A DNA stretch of 64,000 nucleotides from JACDAN01 sp963847235 (lineage in GTDB: Bacteria; Actinomycetota; Thermoleophilia; Gaiellales; Gaiellaceae), in the NCBI GenBank assembly GCA_963847235.1, contig CAWJYU010000004.1, forward strand, positions 186,001 to 250,000. The letters run 5' to 3'. The notes under the pieces were generated by a model. That model did not search any database. It was not told the DNA's origin and worked only from the letters and a program-made list of their open reading frames with translations. A program made the translations under genes and the position numbers. Positions 8,451 through 17,149 of the stretch are shown here, piece after piece; positions within the stretch are counted from its first letter, which is position 1, and each line of letters opens with the position of its first letter.

Positions 8451-9466
8451 CCGACGTCGCCGCCAAGGGCACGGATCTCGGCGCCGAGGGCGAGGGAACC
8501 ACGCGCAACTGCCTCTGCGAGAGCTTCGCCCGGGGAACGGAGCGAGCGGCGCTGGCGAGCGCGCGCTGGCTCGGACGAGCGGACGAGACGGCGGCCCTGG
8601 AGGCCGCCACGTCGGGGATGCTCGAAGCGCTCGAGCGGCTTCCGATCGACGGCACCGTCGTGATCGGCGCCGCAGGCGAGGGCGAGCGGCTCCAGACCGG
8701 CGTCAAGCTCGGATCGGGAGGGGAGGAGGTCGAGCTCGCCGTGGATCCGCTCGAGGGCAGCGGCATGGTCGCCCGGGGCGGCAGCGGCGCAATGTCGATG
8801 ATCGCGGTCGGCGAGCCCGGATCGCTGCAGACACTTCCGGACATGTACATGCGGAAGATGGCCGTGGGCCCGGTCGCGCGCGGGCACATCGACCTCCTAC
8901 GGCCGGTCGGCGAGAACGTCGAGGCGATCGCCGAGGCCTTCGGCCGGCGGGTGGGCGACATCACGACGATCATCCTCGAGCGGCCCCGTCACCACGATCT
9001 GATCGAGGAGATCCGCGCGGCCGGGGCGCGGATCAAGCTGATCCAGGACGGGGACGTCACCGCCTCGGTCTCCGCCGCAATCCGAGGCACGAACGACCAC
9101 CTCGCGATCGGCATCGGCGGCACCCGGCAGGCGGTGCTCGCGGCCGCCGCGCTGCGCTGCCTCGGCGGCGAGCTGCAGGCGCAGCTCTGGCCGGTCTCCC
9201 GCCGGGAGATCGAGGAGGCGCGGGAGCAGGGGATCGAGGACGTCGAGCGCATCTTCACGACGGACGACCTCGCCCCGAACGAGGCGATCGTCTGCGCCAC
9301 CGGCGTCTCCAACAGCGACCTCCTCCGCGGCGTTCGCTTCCGCGCGGACAGCGCATGGACGCACACGCTCGTCATGTGCACGCGCTGCAACTGGGTGCGC
9401 TTCACCGAGGGCATCCATTTCTTCCAACGCGAGCGCCGGGAAGAAGTGCGCCTGCCAGGGTTCTAG
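8447..9466 (+). CDS. glpX: GlpX-type class II fructose-1,6-bisphosphatase, variant
   Basis: The 339-residue product aligns with class II fructose-1,6-bisphosphatases: VDPLEGS at about residue 99, GSGAMSMIAVGEPG, the GIGGTRQAVLAAAALRCLGG segment and CATGVSNSDLLRGVRF. Two places differ from ordinary GlpX. The segment after GIGG, usually APEGV, reads TRQAV, and the C-terminal strand has a CTRC pair. It starts with GTG overlapping the 2-phosphoglycerate kinase stop. It may act in gluconeogenesis or on another bisphosphate of the neighbouring pathway. Family is secure; exact substrate is not. Confidence 0.85.
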   Translation: MTDVAAKGTDLGAEGEGTTRNCLCESFARGTERAALASARWLGRADETAALEAATSGMLEALERLPIDGTVVIGAAGEGERLQTGVKLGSGGEEVELAVDPLEGSGMVARGGSGAMSMIAVGEPGSLQTLPDMYMRKMAVGPVARGHIDLLRPVGENVEAIAEAFGRRVGDITTIILERPRHHDLIEEIRAAGARIKLIQDGDVTASVSAAIRGTNDHLAIGIGGTRQAVLAAAALRCLGGELQAQLWPVSRREIEEAREQGIEDVERIFTTDDLAPNEAIVCATGVSNSDLLRGVRFRADSAWTHTLVMCTRCNWVRFTEGIHFFQRERREEVRLPGF

Positions 9467-9500
9467 GCTCGGCCCCTCGGGACACGGCCGGCGGTTGTCA

Positions 9501-9527
9501 CACTTTCGGCGCAAAGTGCCCTTGACA
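9501..9527 (+). promoter_or_regulatory. Inverted repeat and TTGACA upstream of MIP18-family gene
   Basis: A short inverted repeat (CACTTT at 9501-9506 and AAAGTG at 9513-9518) precedes TTGACA at 9522-9527. A TACGCT hexamer at about 9553 sits eight bases before the GTG start and is the likelier -10 for a leaderless transcript. The TTGACA is too far from it for a standard spacing, so the exact promoter is unresolved. Confidence 0.3.
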
Positions 9528-9566
9528 GCGCGCGGGGTCCGACACCGGGGCGCTACGCTGCGGCCT

Positions 9567-9866
9567 GTGGCTGTGAGAGAAGACGTCGTCGAGGCGCTGC
9601 GCCAGGTCGAGGATCCCGAGCTCGGGATGGACATCGTCGATCTCGGGCTGATGTACGACGTCGAGGTCGAGGGCCCGAAGGTGAAGGTGATCTACACGCT
9701 CACGTCGATGGGCTGCCCAGTCGGGCCGATGATCGACGAGCAGATCAACCAGGTCACCGCCGAGGTGCCCGGTGTCGAGGAGGTCGAGACCGAGCTGACC
9801 TGGGATCCCCCGTGGTCGCCGGAAAAGATGTCCGACGACGCCAAGTTCATCCTTGGTTTCGGCTAG
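9567..9866 (+). CDS. MIP18/DUF59-family protein (SufT/PaaD-like)
   Basis: Small protein of 99 residues of the MIP18 family, which takes part in iron-sulfur cluster assembly or, as PaaD, in maturation of a multicomponent oxygenase. The hallmark features are visible: VEDPELGMDIVDLGLMYDV near the start, and the conserved SMGCPVG loop with the reactive Cys at about residue 49. GTG at 9567 is chosen; a second GTG at 9573 is possible. It stands alone without suf genes, so a general iron-sulfur role is inferred from family only. Confidence 0.8.
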   Translation: MAVREDVVEALRQVEDPELGMDIVDLGLMYDVEVEGPKVKVIYTLTSMGCPVGPMIDEQINQVTAEVPGVEEVETELTWDPPWSPEKMSDDAKFILGFG

Positions 9867-9901
9867 CTGAAAGCCCCGCAACCAGCGTAGGATTCGAGGT
9901 C

Positions 9902-10225
9902 GTGGAGGAGCGGCTCGACCGGCAGGCACGCAACGAAGCGCTGATGCGCACGGTGAACGAAGAGCTCGCCGCGATCGACGAGCGCGCGACGGGTTGGGCC
10001 GAGCCTGAGCAGCAGTTCGAGTTTCAGTGCGAGTGCGGGGAGGGCTACCGGTGTGAGGGCCGGATGCTGATGACCCTCCAGGAGTACGAGCAGGTCCGGA
10101 GTCAGCGGGATCGCTTCGCGGTCGTGCCCGGTCACGAAAACGGTCAGATCGAGCATGTAGTCGAGCAGGCCGACCGCTACGTCATCGTCGACAAGCGCGA
10201 CGCGTTCGAGCACCTGGTGGAGTAG
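9902..10225 (+). CDS. Conserved-looking small protein with CECGEGYRC motif
   Basis: A 107-residue protein without a recognised domain. The N-terminal half is a predicted helix rich in Glu and Arg. The middle carries FQCECGEGYRCEG, three clustered cysteines that could bind a metal, followed by the LTLQEYE-like helix. The C-terminal half is beta-rich (VPGHENGQIEHVVEQADRYVIV). A -10-like TAGGAT at 9888-9893 lies eight bases before the GTG, consistent with a leaderless transcript. A hairpin terminator follows immediately. Function unknown. Confidence 0.65.
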   Translation: MEERLDRQARNEALMRTVNEELAAIDERATGWAEPEQQFEFQCECGEGYRCEGRMLMTLQEYEQVRSQRDRFAVVPGHENGQIEHVVEQADRYVIVDKRDAFEHLVE

Positions 10226-10249
10226 GGCGGGGCCGGAGCCCCGCCCTTT
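10225..10249 (+). terminator. Intrinsic terminator
   Basis: GGGCGGGG (10225-10232) pairs with CCCCGCCC (10239-10246) around CCGGAG and is followed by TTTCG. It starts at the last base of the preceding stop codon and separates that gene from the converging permease. Confidence 0.7.
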
Positions 10250-10267
10250 CGCGAGTTCGGAAAGTGC

Positions 10268-11793
10268 CTACTTTGCCGGCGAGGCAGTCGTTGCCGGACC
10301 GCCGCTCTCGTACTCCCGCTCGATCCGCTCCAGCTCCTCCTCGGTGCCCTGCCGTACCGGCCCCTTGAACCACTTCTTGGCCGAGAGCACGTACCAGCCG
10401 CCGAAGAGCAACAGCGCGCCGCCGACGAGGATCGGGGCGTAGTTCAGCGCCTCCCAGGTGAACTCGTCCGCCCACGGGACGCTCGACTTGTACGGCGGCA
10501 GCAGGAAGATCAGCGTGATGAACGCGACCCAGATGATCGCGACCAGGTCGATCCACTTGTAGTGCTTGCCCAGGCTCCACGCGCCCGGCTCGAAGCGATC
10601 GCCGAGCCGGAAGCGGAGGATGACCGGGAGGATGAACGCGATGTAGAGGCCGATCACCGCGATCCCTGTGCCGACGAGGTAGCCGACGAGGTAGTTCCAG
10701 TACGCCGGGACCATGATCAGCGCCGACAGGACGACGATCGCAAGGACGGCCATCTGTGGTACGCGGTTCTTGCCGACCTGGCGCCAACAGTCGATGGCCC
10801 GGGGACGGCTCCGTCGCGCGAGAACGCGAACAGCATCCGCGAGGCCGACGTGATCGATGCGGTCACGCAGAAGAACTGCGCGACCACGCAGATGAAGAGC
10901 AGGAACTCCGCCCAGCCCTGGCCCATCGACTCGGCCCAGCTCCAGGGGACGATGAAGGCGATGTTCTCGATCGCCCCAGCAGTGCTCGGGATCGCCAACG
11001 TGACGGCGAGCAGCAGGATGAACCCGAAGATCACCGAGACGACGACCGACATGTACATCCCGACGGCCGCGGCGCGCGAGGCGTTCCGCGTCTCCTCGGC
11101 CAGGTGCGCCGAGGCGTCGAAGCCGGTGATCGTGTACTGGGCCATCAGCAGGCCGGTCAGGAACACGTAGATGAAGACGAAGCTGCCGAAGTTCTCGTTG
11201 CCCGTCCCGAACCCGGTCGCGTTCACCGTCTCGCCGAACGCGTAGCCGAGCGACTGGTGGTTGTCGGGGACGATCAGCAGGATCCCGACGATCACCGCGA
11301 CACCGACCATGTGCCAGTACGCCGAGATCTTGTTCAGCAGCGCCGTGATGCTGACGTTCATCAGGTTGATGAGCGCCGCCGCCGCGAGGAAGATCACGTA
11401 CAGGAGGTAGATGTACTCCTTCTCGTTCGGGTAGTCGAACCAGAAGTTCAGGAGCGCGGTCCCGAACGTGGCGAGGCCGTAGCCGATCGCCGCCGTGACG
11501 GCGATCTGGCCGATCAGGTTGAACCAGCCGGTGAACCAGCCCCACGCCGGGCTCCCGAGCTTGGACGCCCAGTAGTAGAGGCCGCCGGCGGTCGGGTACG
11601 CCGAGGCGATCTCCGCCATCGCGAGCGCGACGATCGTGCTCATCAGGCCGACGAGCAGCCAGCCCCAGGTGACCGCGACCGGCCCGCCCTGCCCGAACGC
11701 GATGTAGTACGAGGTCAGGCACCCGGCGAGGATCGAGATGATCGTGAAGGAGATGGCGAAGTTCTCGAACCCGCCCATGCCCCGGAACAGCAC
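10268..11793 (-). pseudogene. APC-family amino acid/amine permease, frameshifted
   Basis: About 12 hydrophobic segments and the APC signatures FENFAISFTIISILAG and TGFDASAHLAEETRNA mark an amino acid or amine permease. The reading frame breaks near 10790. Removing one C and one T there would restore the run GAVPGHRLWRQVGKNRVP, so the break looks like two single-base insertions. The likely true N-terminus (residues resembling DESLLHRLGYAQV) lies upstream of the GTG at 11793 and may be cut off by another frame change near 11835. It probably imports the amine substrate of the neighbouring catabolic cluster. Confidence 0.75.
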
Positions 11794-11944
11794 CTGGGCG
11801 TAGCCGAGCCGGTGGAGCAGGCTTTCGTCGTCCGCTGTGCCGCTACGCGGTCGCAGCCGCAGGATCCGTACTCAATGCAGCCCTCCGTTGTCGATGCCGA
11901 GCGCGGCAATTGACCCACCTTTTCGGGGCTCGTGTCAATTCGCC

Positions 11945-14347
11945 CTATGCGCGAACGCGGTCTCCGTCGGGGTCGAAGAGCGGCTCGTGGGCGATCTCGC
12001 CGGCGATCCAGTCGCCGAAGATCTCGATCTCGACCGGCGTTCCGACCTCGGCTCGCTCGGCCGGGACGTAGGCGTACGCGATCGAGCGCTCGACCGTGTA
12101 GCCGTAGCCGCCGCTCGTCACCCGGCCGACGGTGTCGCCGTCGATGCGCACCGGCTCGGAGCCGAGCGCGACCGCGCGTGGGTCGTCGAGCATGACGCAC
12201 ACCAGGCGCCGCTCGGGCTCCTGCTTCTCCAGAAGCGCCTCGCGGCCGAGGAACTCGCCCTTGTCGAGCTTGACCGCGAACCCGAGCCCTGCCTCCCAGG
12301 GGGTGTCCTCCGGGGTGATGTCGGCGCCCCAGACGCGGTAGCCCTTCTCGAGCCGGCAGGAGTCGATCGCCTTGTAGCCGCCTGCGACCAGGCCGTGCTC
12401 GCGACCCGACTCCCAGATCGCGTCCCAGAGGCGGAGACCGAACTCGCTCGGGCAGTAGAGCTCCCAGCCGAGCTCGCCGACGTAGGTCACGCGCAGGGCG
12501 AGGCACGGCACCGGGCCGACGGCGATCTCCCGCGACCGCATGTACGGGAAGTCGAGCGGCCCGGCGAGCGGCTCGAGGATCTCGCGAGACCGCGGCCCCC
12601 AGATCCCCAGGCACGCGAGCTGGGAGGTGACGTCCTCGACGCGGACGGAGCCGTCGTCCGGGGCGTGCGACTGGATCCAGGCGAGGTCGTGCCGGCCGAA
12701 CGCCGTGCCGGTGACGATCCGGAAGCGGTCCTCGGCGAGCCGCGTGACGGTGAAGTCGCACTCGATCCCGCCGCGCTCGTTCAGCATCGACGTGTACGTG
12801 ATCGCTCCGACGTCGCGCGCCACCTTGTTGTCGCAGAGACGCTCGAGGAAGTCCGCGGCGCCCTCGCCGGCCACCTCGATCTTGGCGAAGGACGTCTCGT
12901 CGAAGATCGCCGCCGCTTCGCGCGTCGCGCGGTGCTCCGCCCCGATCGCGGGCGACCACAGGCGTCCCGCCCAGCCGCGCGGCCGGAGCGACTCGTCGCC
13001 GGCGGCGGCGTTGGGCTCGAACCAGTTCGCGCGCTCCCAGCCGGACTTCTCGCCGAACGCCGCGCCGAGCTCGGCGAGCCGCGGGTAGGCGGGGGAGAGG
13101 CGGAGCGGCCTCCCTGCCTGCCGCTCATGGCCGGGGTACTTGACGTCGTAGTACGTCGAGTAGACCTCGAGCGTGCGGGCGAGGGTGTAGTCCCGGCTCC
13201 GGTAGTGGCGGCCGAAGCGCCGGGAGTCCATCTCCCAGACGTCGAGGCTGGGGATTCCCTCGACGATCCACTCGGCGACGAGCTTGCCCATGCCGCCGGC
13301 CCCGGCCAGCCCGTGGGCGCAGAAGCCGGCCGCGACCCAGAAGCCGCGCACGTCGGTCGGGCCGAGGATGAACTCGCCGTCCGGAGTGAAGGCCTCCGGG
13401 CCGTTGATCAGCCGCAGCACCTCGGCGTCCTCCAGCATGGGCACCCGGACGATCGCGTTCTCCATCAGCTCCTGGAACCGGTCCCAGTCCTCCTCGAGGA
13501 GCCGCCCGTTGAAGTCCGGCGGGATGCCGTCGAGGCCCCACGGCGCCGGATTGCGCTCGTAGCCGCCCATCACGAGGCCGCCGGACTCGCCGCGGAAGTA
13601 GACGAGCAGCGACGGGTCGCGCATCGTCGGCAGCTCGAGCGGCAGGTCGGCCGGGCGCGTGACGAGGTACTCGTGCGCCATCGGGATCACGGGGACGACG
13701 ACTCCGGCGAGCGCCCCGATCTCGGCGGCGAACATCCCGCCGGCGTTGACGACGATCTCTGTCTCGATGCGGCCCCTGTCGGTCTCGACCGCTTGCACGC
13801 GGCCCCGCTCGACCTCGATCCCGGTCACGCGGGTGTTCGTCTCGACCTCGGCGCCGCCGCGCCTGGCGCCTTCGGCGAGCGCAAAGGTCAGCTGGCTCGG
13901 GTCGATGTAGCCGTCGGTGGGGAGGTACGCGGCGCCACGCACCCCGTCGGTGGACATGGGCGGGAAGAGGCGTTGGGCTTCGCCGGCAGAGATCAGCTCG
14001 AGTGGGAGCCCGAAGGTCTTCGCCCAGCCGGCCTGTCGAGCGAGCTCCTCCATGCGCTCCTCCGAGGACGCGAGCCGGAGCGAGCCGACCTCGTGCCAAC
14101 CGGTCTCGAGGCCGACCTCGTCGCCGAGCGTCCGGTACAGGTCGACCGAGCTCATCATCATCTTCGTGAGGCTCAACGAGCCGCGAAGCTGCCCGACGAG
14201 GCCGGCGGAATGGAATGTCGAGCCGCTCGTCAGGTCGGCACGCTCGACGAGCACGACGTCGTCCCAGCCGAGCTTCGTCAGCCAGTAGAGGACGGCGCAG
14301 CCGCCGACGCCGCCGCCGATGACGACGACCCGTGCACGGTCCCTCAC
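11945..14347 (-). CDS. FAD-dependent oxidoreductase fused to GcvT (dimethylglycine/sarcosine dehydrogenase-like)
   Basis: The 800-residue enzyme begins with a DAO-type FAD fold (VVVIGGGVGGCAV, residues 6-18). A middle FAO_M-like region follows, then a GcvT folate-binding domain and GcvT C-terminal domain in the last 380 residues (SMLNERGGIECDFTVTRL, YVGELGWELYCPSE, GYKAIDSCRLEKGYR). In dimethylglycine and sarcosine dehydrogenases this architecture oxidises N-methyl amines and passes the one-carbon unit to tetrahydrofolate. GTG at 14347 overlaps the stop of the kinase-like gene, so they are one operon. Here it may fill the amine-oxidase position of a Puu-like pathway; that is inference. Confidence 0.87.
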   Translation of the reverse strand: MRDRARVVVIGGGVGGCAVLYWLTKLGWDDVVLVERADLTSGSTFHSAGLVGQLRGSLSLTKMMMSSVDLYRTLGDEVGLETGWHEVGSLRLASSEERMEELARQAGWAKTFGLPLELISAGEAQRLFPPMSTDGVRGAAYLPTDGYIDPSQLTFALAEGARRGGAEVETNTRVTGIEVERGRVQAVETDRGRIETEIVVNAGGMFAAEIGALAGVVVPVIPMAHEYLVTRPADLPLELPTMRDPSLLVYFRGESGGLVMGGYERNPAPWGLDGIPPDFNGRLLEEDWDRFQELMENAIVRVPMLEDAEVLRLINGPEAFTPDGEFILGPTDVRGFWVAAGFCAHGLAGAGGMGKLVAEWIVEGIPSLDVWEMDSRRFGRHYRSRDYTLARTLEVYSTYYDVKYPGHERQAGRPLRLSPAYPRLAELGAAFGEKSGWERANWFEPNAAAGDESLRPRGWAGRLWSPAIGAEHRATREAAAIFDETSFAKIEVAGEGAADFLERLCDNKVARDVGAITYTSMLNERGGIECDFTVTRLAEDRFRIVTGTAFGRHDLAWIQSHAPDDGSVRVEDVTSQLACLGIWGPRSREILEPLAGPLDFPYMRSREIAVGPVPCLALRVTYVGELGWELYCPSEFGLRLWDAIWESGREHGLVAGGYKAIDSCRLEKGYRVWGADITPEDTPWEAGLGFAVKLDKGEFLGREALLEKQEPERRLVCVMLDDPRAVALGSEPVRIDGDTVGRVTSGGYGYTVERSIAYAYVPAERAEVGTPVEIEIFGDWIAGEIAHEPLFDPDGDRVRA

Positions 14348-15174
14348 GCGAGCGCTCGCTCGAAGTGGCGGTTCGCGTAGTCCTCGTAGTCGAAGTCGAG
14401 CCTCGAGATGCCCTGCTGGACGACGCCCCACATCGCCTCGCGGAAGTCGGACATGAAGCGCATCAGGCGGAGATGCTCGCGGTCTGGGGGCCGCAGCTCG
14501 CCGAAGTAGGCCTCCAGCAGCAGGTCGCTCTCGGGCTCCGACAGCTCGTGGTTGACGGAGAAGTTCGCGAGGTCGAAGAAACGGTCGCCCATGCCGGCGT
14601 ACTCCCAGTCCACGATCCGGATCCCGTCGCTCGAGCGGATGAAGTTCGCGTTCAGCAGGTCGTTGTGGCACGGCTGCTCCGGCCGCGGCCCGAGCGTGCG
14701 CTCGATCTCGTCGGCGCGGGCCTTTGCTTCGGAGAACTGCGGCGGGATGCGGACGCCGTGCGCGACCGCGGTGTCGCGGTAGGCCTCGACGACGCGGAAG
14801 GCGTCGAACCGAGCGGGGAAGCCGGGACCGTCGTGGATGCGTCGGAGCAGCGCCGCGACCTCGCGCAGGCCTGTCGGCTCTCGGATCTCCTCGACCGGGA
14901 CGATGCCGCCCTCGACGAAGCACGTGACGAGAGACTCCTCGACGAAGTCGACAACCTCGGGCCCGACGCCGAGCGATGCCGCCGTCCGCGCAGCCGCGTG
15001 TTCCGCGGCGCGGTCGATGCCGAGCAGCTCGGTGTCGGCGCCCGCGATCCGCAGGACGTACGCCTTCCCATCGACGCGGACGACGAAGTTGTGGTTGGTG
15101 ATCCCGCCGCCGAGCGGCTCGATCTCGAGCTCCCGATCCGGCCAGACGCGCGCCGCTATCTGCTCCGCCCGCAT
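14344..15174 (-). CDS. Choline/ethanolamine kinase-family phosphotransferase
   Basis: The 276-residue protein belongs to the APH/choline-kinase fold. The Brenner-type catalytic motif reads PCHNDLLNANF (about residues 168-178) and the metal-binding motif is IVDWEYAGMGDRFFDLANF. The ANF/FDLANF pattern is closer to choline and ethanolamine kinases than to antibiotic kinases. It lies in an amine-catabolism cluster beside an FAD/GcvT oxidoreductase. A TAGGAT hexamer six bases upstream of the ATG suggests a leaderless transcript. The true amino-alcohol substrate is not known. Confidence 0.8.
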   Translation of the reverse strand: MRAEQIAARVWPDRELEIEPLGGGITNHNFVVRVDGKAYVLRIAGADTELLGIDRAAEHAAARTAASLGVGPEVVDFVEESLVTCFVEGGIVPVEEIREPTGLREVAALLRRIHDGPGFPARFDAFRVVEAYRDTAVAHGVRIPPQFSEAKARADEIERTLGPRPEQPCHNDLLNANFIRSSDGIRIVDWEYAGMGDRFFDLANFSVNHELSEPESDLLLEAYFGELRPPDREHLRLMRFMSDFREAMWGVVQQGISRLDFDYEDYANRHFERALA

Positions 15175-15196
15175 CGCGCGATCCTAAGCTGCTGCG
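15175..15196. promoter_or_regulatory. 22-bp divergent leaderless promoter pair
   Basis: The two start codons are separated by only 22 bp. On the minus strand TAGGAT (15186-15181) lies six bases from the ATG at 15174. On the plus strand TAAGCT (15185-15190) lies six bases from the GTG at 15197. The two -10 hexamers share the central TA, so RNA polymerase could use only one at a time. Confidence 0.5.
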
Positions 15197-15821
15197 GTGC
15201 GCGCGCTCCTGCTCGACTTCAACGGGACGATCTCCGACGACGAGCCGCTGCTCTGCCGGATCTTCATGGAGCTCTTCGCGGACGAGAAGCCCTTGAGCGA
15301 GGACGAGTACTACGAGCGGCTCGCCGGGTTGGCCGATCGCGAGATCGTCCAGGAGTGGCTTGGCCGCGACGATCCTGCGCTCGTCGAGCGGAAGATCGAG
15401 CGCTACGGGGAGCTCGCGGACGGCTCCGCGGTGACGCTGCGAGGCCCGGGACGCCGTCGAGTATGCCGCCGGCCATGCGGCAGTCGCGGTCGTCTCCGGC
15501 TCGGCGCGGGCGGAGATCGAGCCCGTTCTTGCGAAGGCCGGCCTCATGGAATCCATCACGACAATCGTCGCGTCGGACGACATCCGGCGGAGCAAACCGG
15601 ACCCCGAGGGGTACCTCATCGCGCTCGAGCGGCTCGGAGTCACGGCGGCGGAAGGTGCCGCCGTGGAGGACTCCGAGGCCGGGGTCGAGGCGGCGAAGGC
15701 GGCCGGTCTCTACTGCGCCGCTGTGACGACCACGCTCCCGGCGGAACGGCTCTCCGCGGCCGACGAGATCGCCCACCGGTTTGATCGAGACCTGATCGCC
15801 GGACTACTCTCGCGCTCATGA
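15197..15821 (+). pseudogene. HAD-family phosphatase, frameshifted, DFNGT motif I
   Basis: A phosphoglycolate-phosphatase-like HAD enzyme. Motif I reads LLLDFNGTISDDE, with Asn replacing the usual second Asp. Motif III/IV regions SKPDPEGYL and VEDSEAGVEAAKAAG are present in the C-terminal part. The frame changes at about 15442: after VTLR the conserved continuation EARDAVEYAAGHAAVAVVSG is in the next frame, with one extra base. The total length is 3n+1. It starts the plus-strand half of the amine cluster and overlaps the ligase gene by four bases. Confidence 0.75.
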
Positions 15822-17149
15822 TCACTCTCGAAGAACTGCGGTCGGAGGTCGAGAGCGGTGCGATCGACACGATTGTCGTCGCCTTCACCGACATGCAGGG
15901 CCGCCTAATGGGCAAGCGCGTCCACGCGGAGTTCTTCCTCGAGGACTCGGTCGACCACGGCGTGGAGGGTTGCAACTACCTGCTCGCGCTCGAGATGGAG
16001 ATGGACCCGGTGCCCGGCTACGCGCTCGCGAGCTGGGATCAGGGCTACGGCGACTTCCGGCTCGCGCCGGACTTCGGGACTCTCCGTCGCATCCCCTGGC
16101 TCGAAGGGACCGCGCTCGTGCTCGCCGACGTCCTCGCCCACGACGGCGGCGACGTCAAGCCTTCGCCGAGGCAGGTCCTGAAGGCGCAGGTCGCGCGCGC
16201 CGAGGCGCTCGGCTACACGCCGATGTTCGGCTCCGAGCTCGAGTTCTTCCTGCTCAAGGAGAGCTACGAGGAGGCGCACGCGAAGCACTACCGGGACCTG
16301 ACCCCGTCCGTGCCGTACATCCTCGACTACCACATCCTCGCCTCGACCTACGACGAGCCGCTGATCCGGCAGATCCGCAACGGGATGCACGGCGCCGGGA
16401 TCCGCGTCGAGACCTCGAAGGGCGAGGCATGGCCCGGCCAGCACGAGATCAACTTCCGCTACGACGACGCGGTCACGATGGCCGACAACCACGTGGTCTA
16501 CAAGAACGGCGCCAAGGAGATCGCGCACCTGAACGGCTGCTCGATCACCTTCATGGCCAAGCCCGACCACACGTGGATCGGCAGCTCGTGCCACATCCAC
16601 TCGAGCCTCTGGCGCGACGGGGAGAACGCGTTCGCGGGCGAGTCGGACGTGTTCAAGCAGTACCTCGCGGGCCAGATCGCGGCACTGAAAGAGCTGGCGA
16701 TCTTCGTTGCGCCGACGATCAACTCCTACAAGCGGTTCGCCGCGGGCAGCTGGGCGCCGACGACGCTCGCCTGGGGCCACGACAACCGCACGTGCGGCTT
16801 CAGGATCGTCGGCCACGGCCCGGCGCTGCGGACCGAGACCCGGATTCCGGGCGGCGACGTCAACCCCTATCTCGCCTTCGCGGCGCTGATCGCTGCCGGG
16901 CTGCACGGGATCGAGAACGAGCTCGAGCTGCCCCCGCCGCTCGAGGGGAACGCCTACGAGTCCGACGCGGAGCGCTTCCCTCACTCGCTGCGCGAGGCAA
17001 TCGCGGCGCTGGAGTCCGGGTCGGTGGCACGCCCGGCGCTCGGCGACGAGGTCGTCGACCACTACCTCAACTACGCGCGAACGGAGCAGCGGCTCTTCGA
17101 CGAGGTCGTCACCTGCTACGAACGGGAGCGGATGTTCGAGCGCGGATGA
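15818..17149 (+). CDS. Glutamine synthetase-like gamma-glutamyl-amine ligase
   Basis: A 443-residue glutamine synthetase family enzyme with ELEFFL, GQHEINF, SSCHIHSSL, the NSYKRF segment and RIPGGDVNPYLAFA. The N-terminal segment (VVAFTDMQGRLMGKRV) is typical of the PuuA/GlnA3/GlnA4 branch rather than GlnA, and no adenylylation motif was noticed. Members of this branch ligate glutamate to putrescine, ethanolamine or other amines. Followed by a PuuD-type hydrolase and a PuuC-type dehydrogenase, it most likely makes a gamma-glutamyl amide for catabolism. The amine itself is not determined. Confidence 0.85.
   Translation: MITLEELRSEVESGAIDTIVVAFTDMQGRLMGKRVHAEFFLEDSVDHGVEGCNYLLALEMEMDPVPGYALASWDQGYGDFRLAPDFGTLRRIPWLEGTALVLADVLAHDGGDVKPSPRQVLKAQVARAEALGYTPMFGSELEFFLLKESYEEAHAKHYRDLTPSVPYILDYHILASTYDEPLIRQIRNGMHGAGIRVETSKGEAWPGQHEINFRYDDAVTMADNHVVYKNGAKEIAHLNGCSITFMAKPDHTWIGSSCHIHSSLWRDGENAFAGESDVFKQYLAGQIAALKELAIFVAPTINSYKRFAAGSWAPTTLAWGHDNRTCGFRIVGHGPALRTETRIPGGDVNPYLAFAALIAAGLHGIENELELPPPLEGNAYESDAERFPHSLREAIAALESGSVARPALGDEVVDHYLNYARTEQRLFDEVVTCYERERMFERG

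Noticed and set aside
11837..14380. Plus-strand open frame of 847 codons opposite the FAD/GcvT oxidoreductase
   Set aside because: Low-complexity Arg/Ala/Glu-rich translation with no motif; it is the shadow of the minus-strand oxidoreductase.
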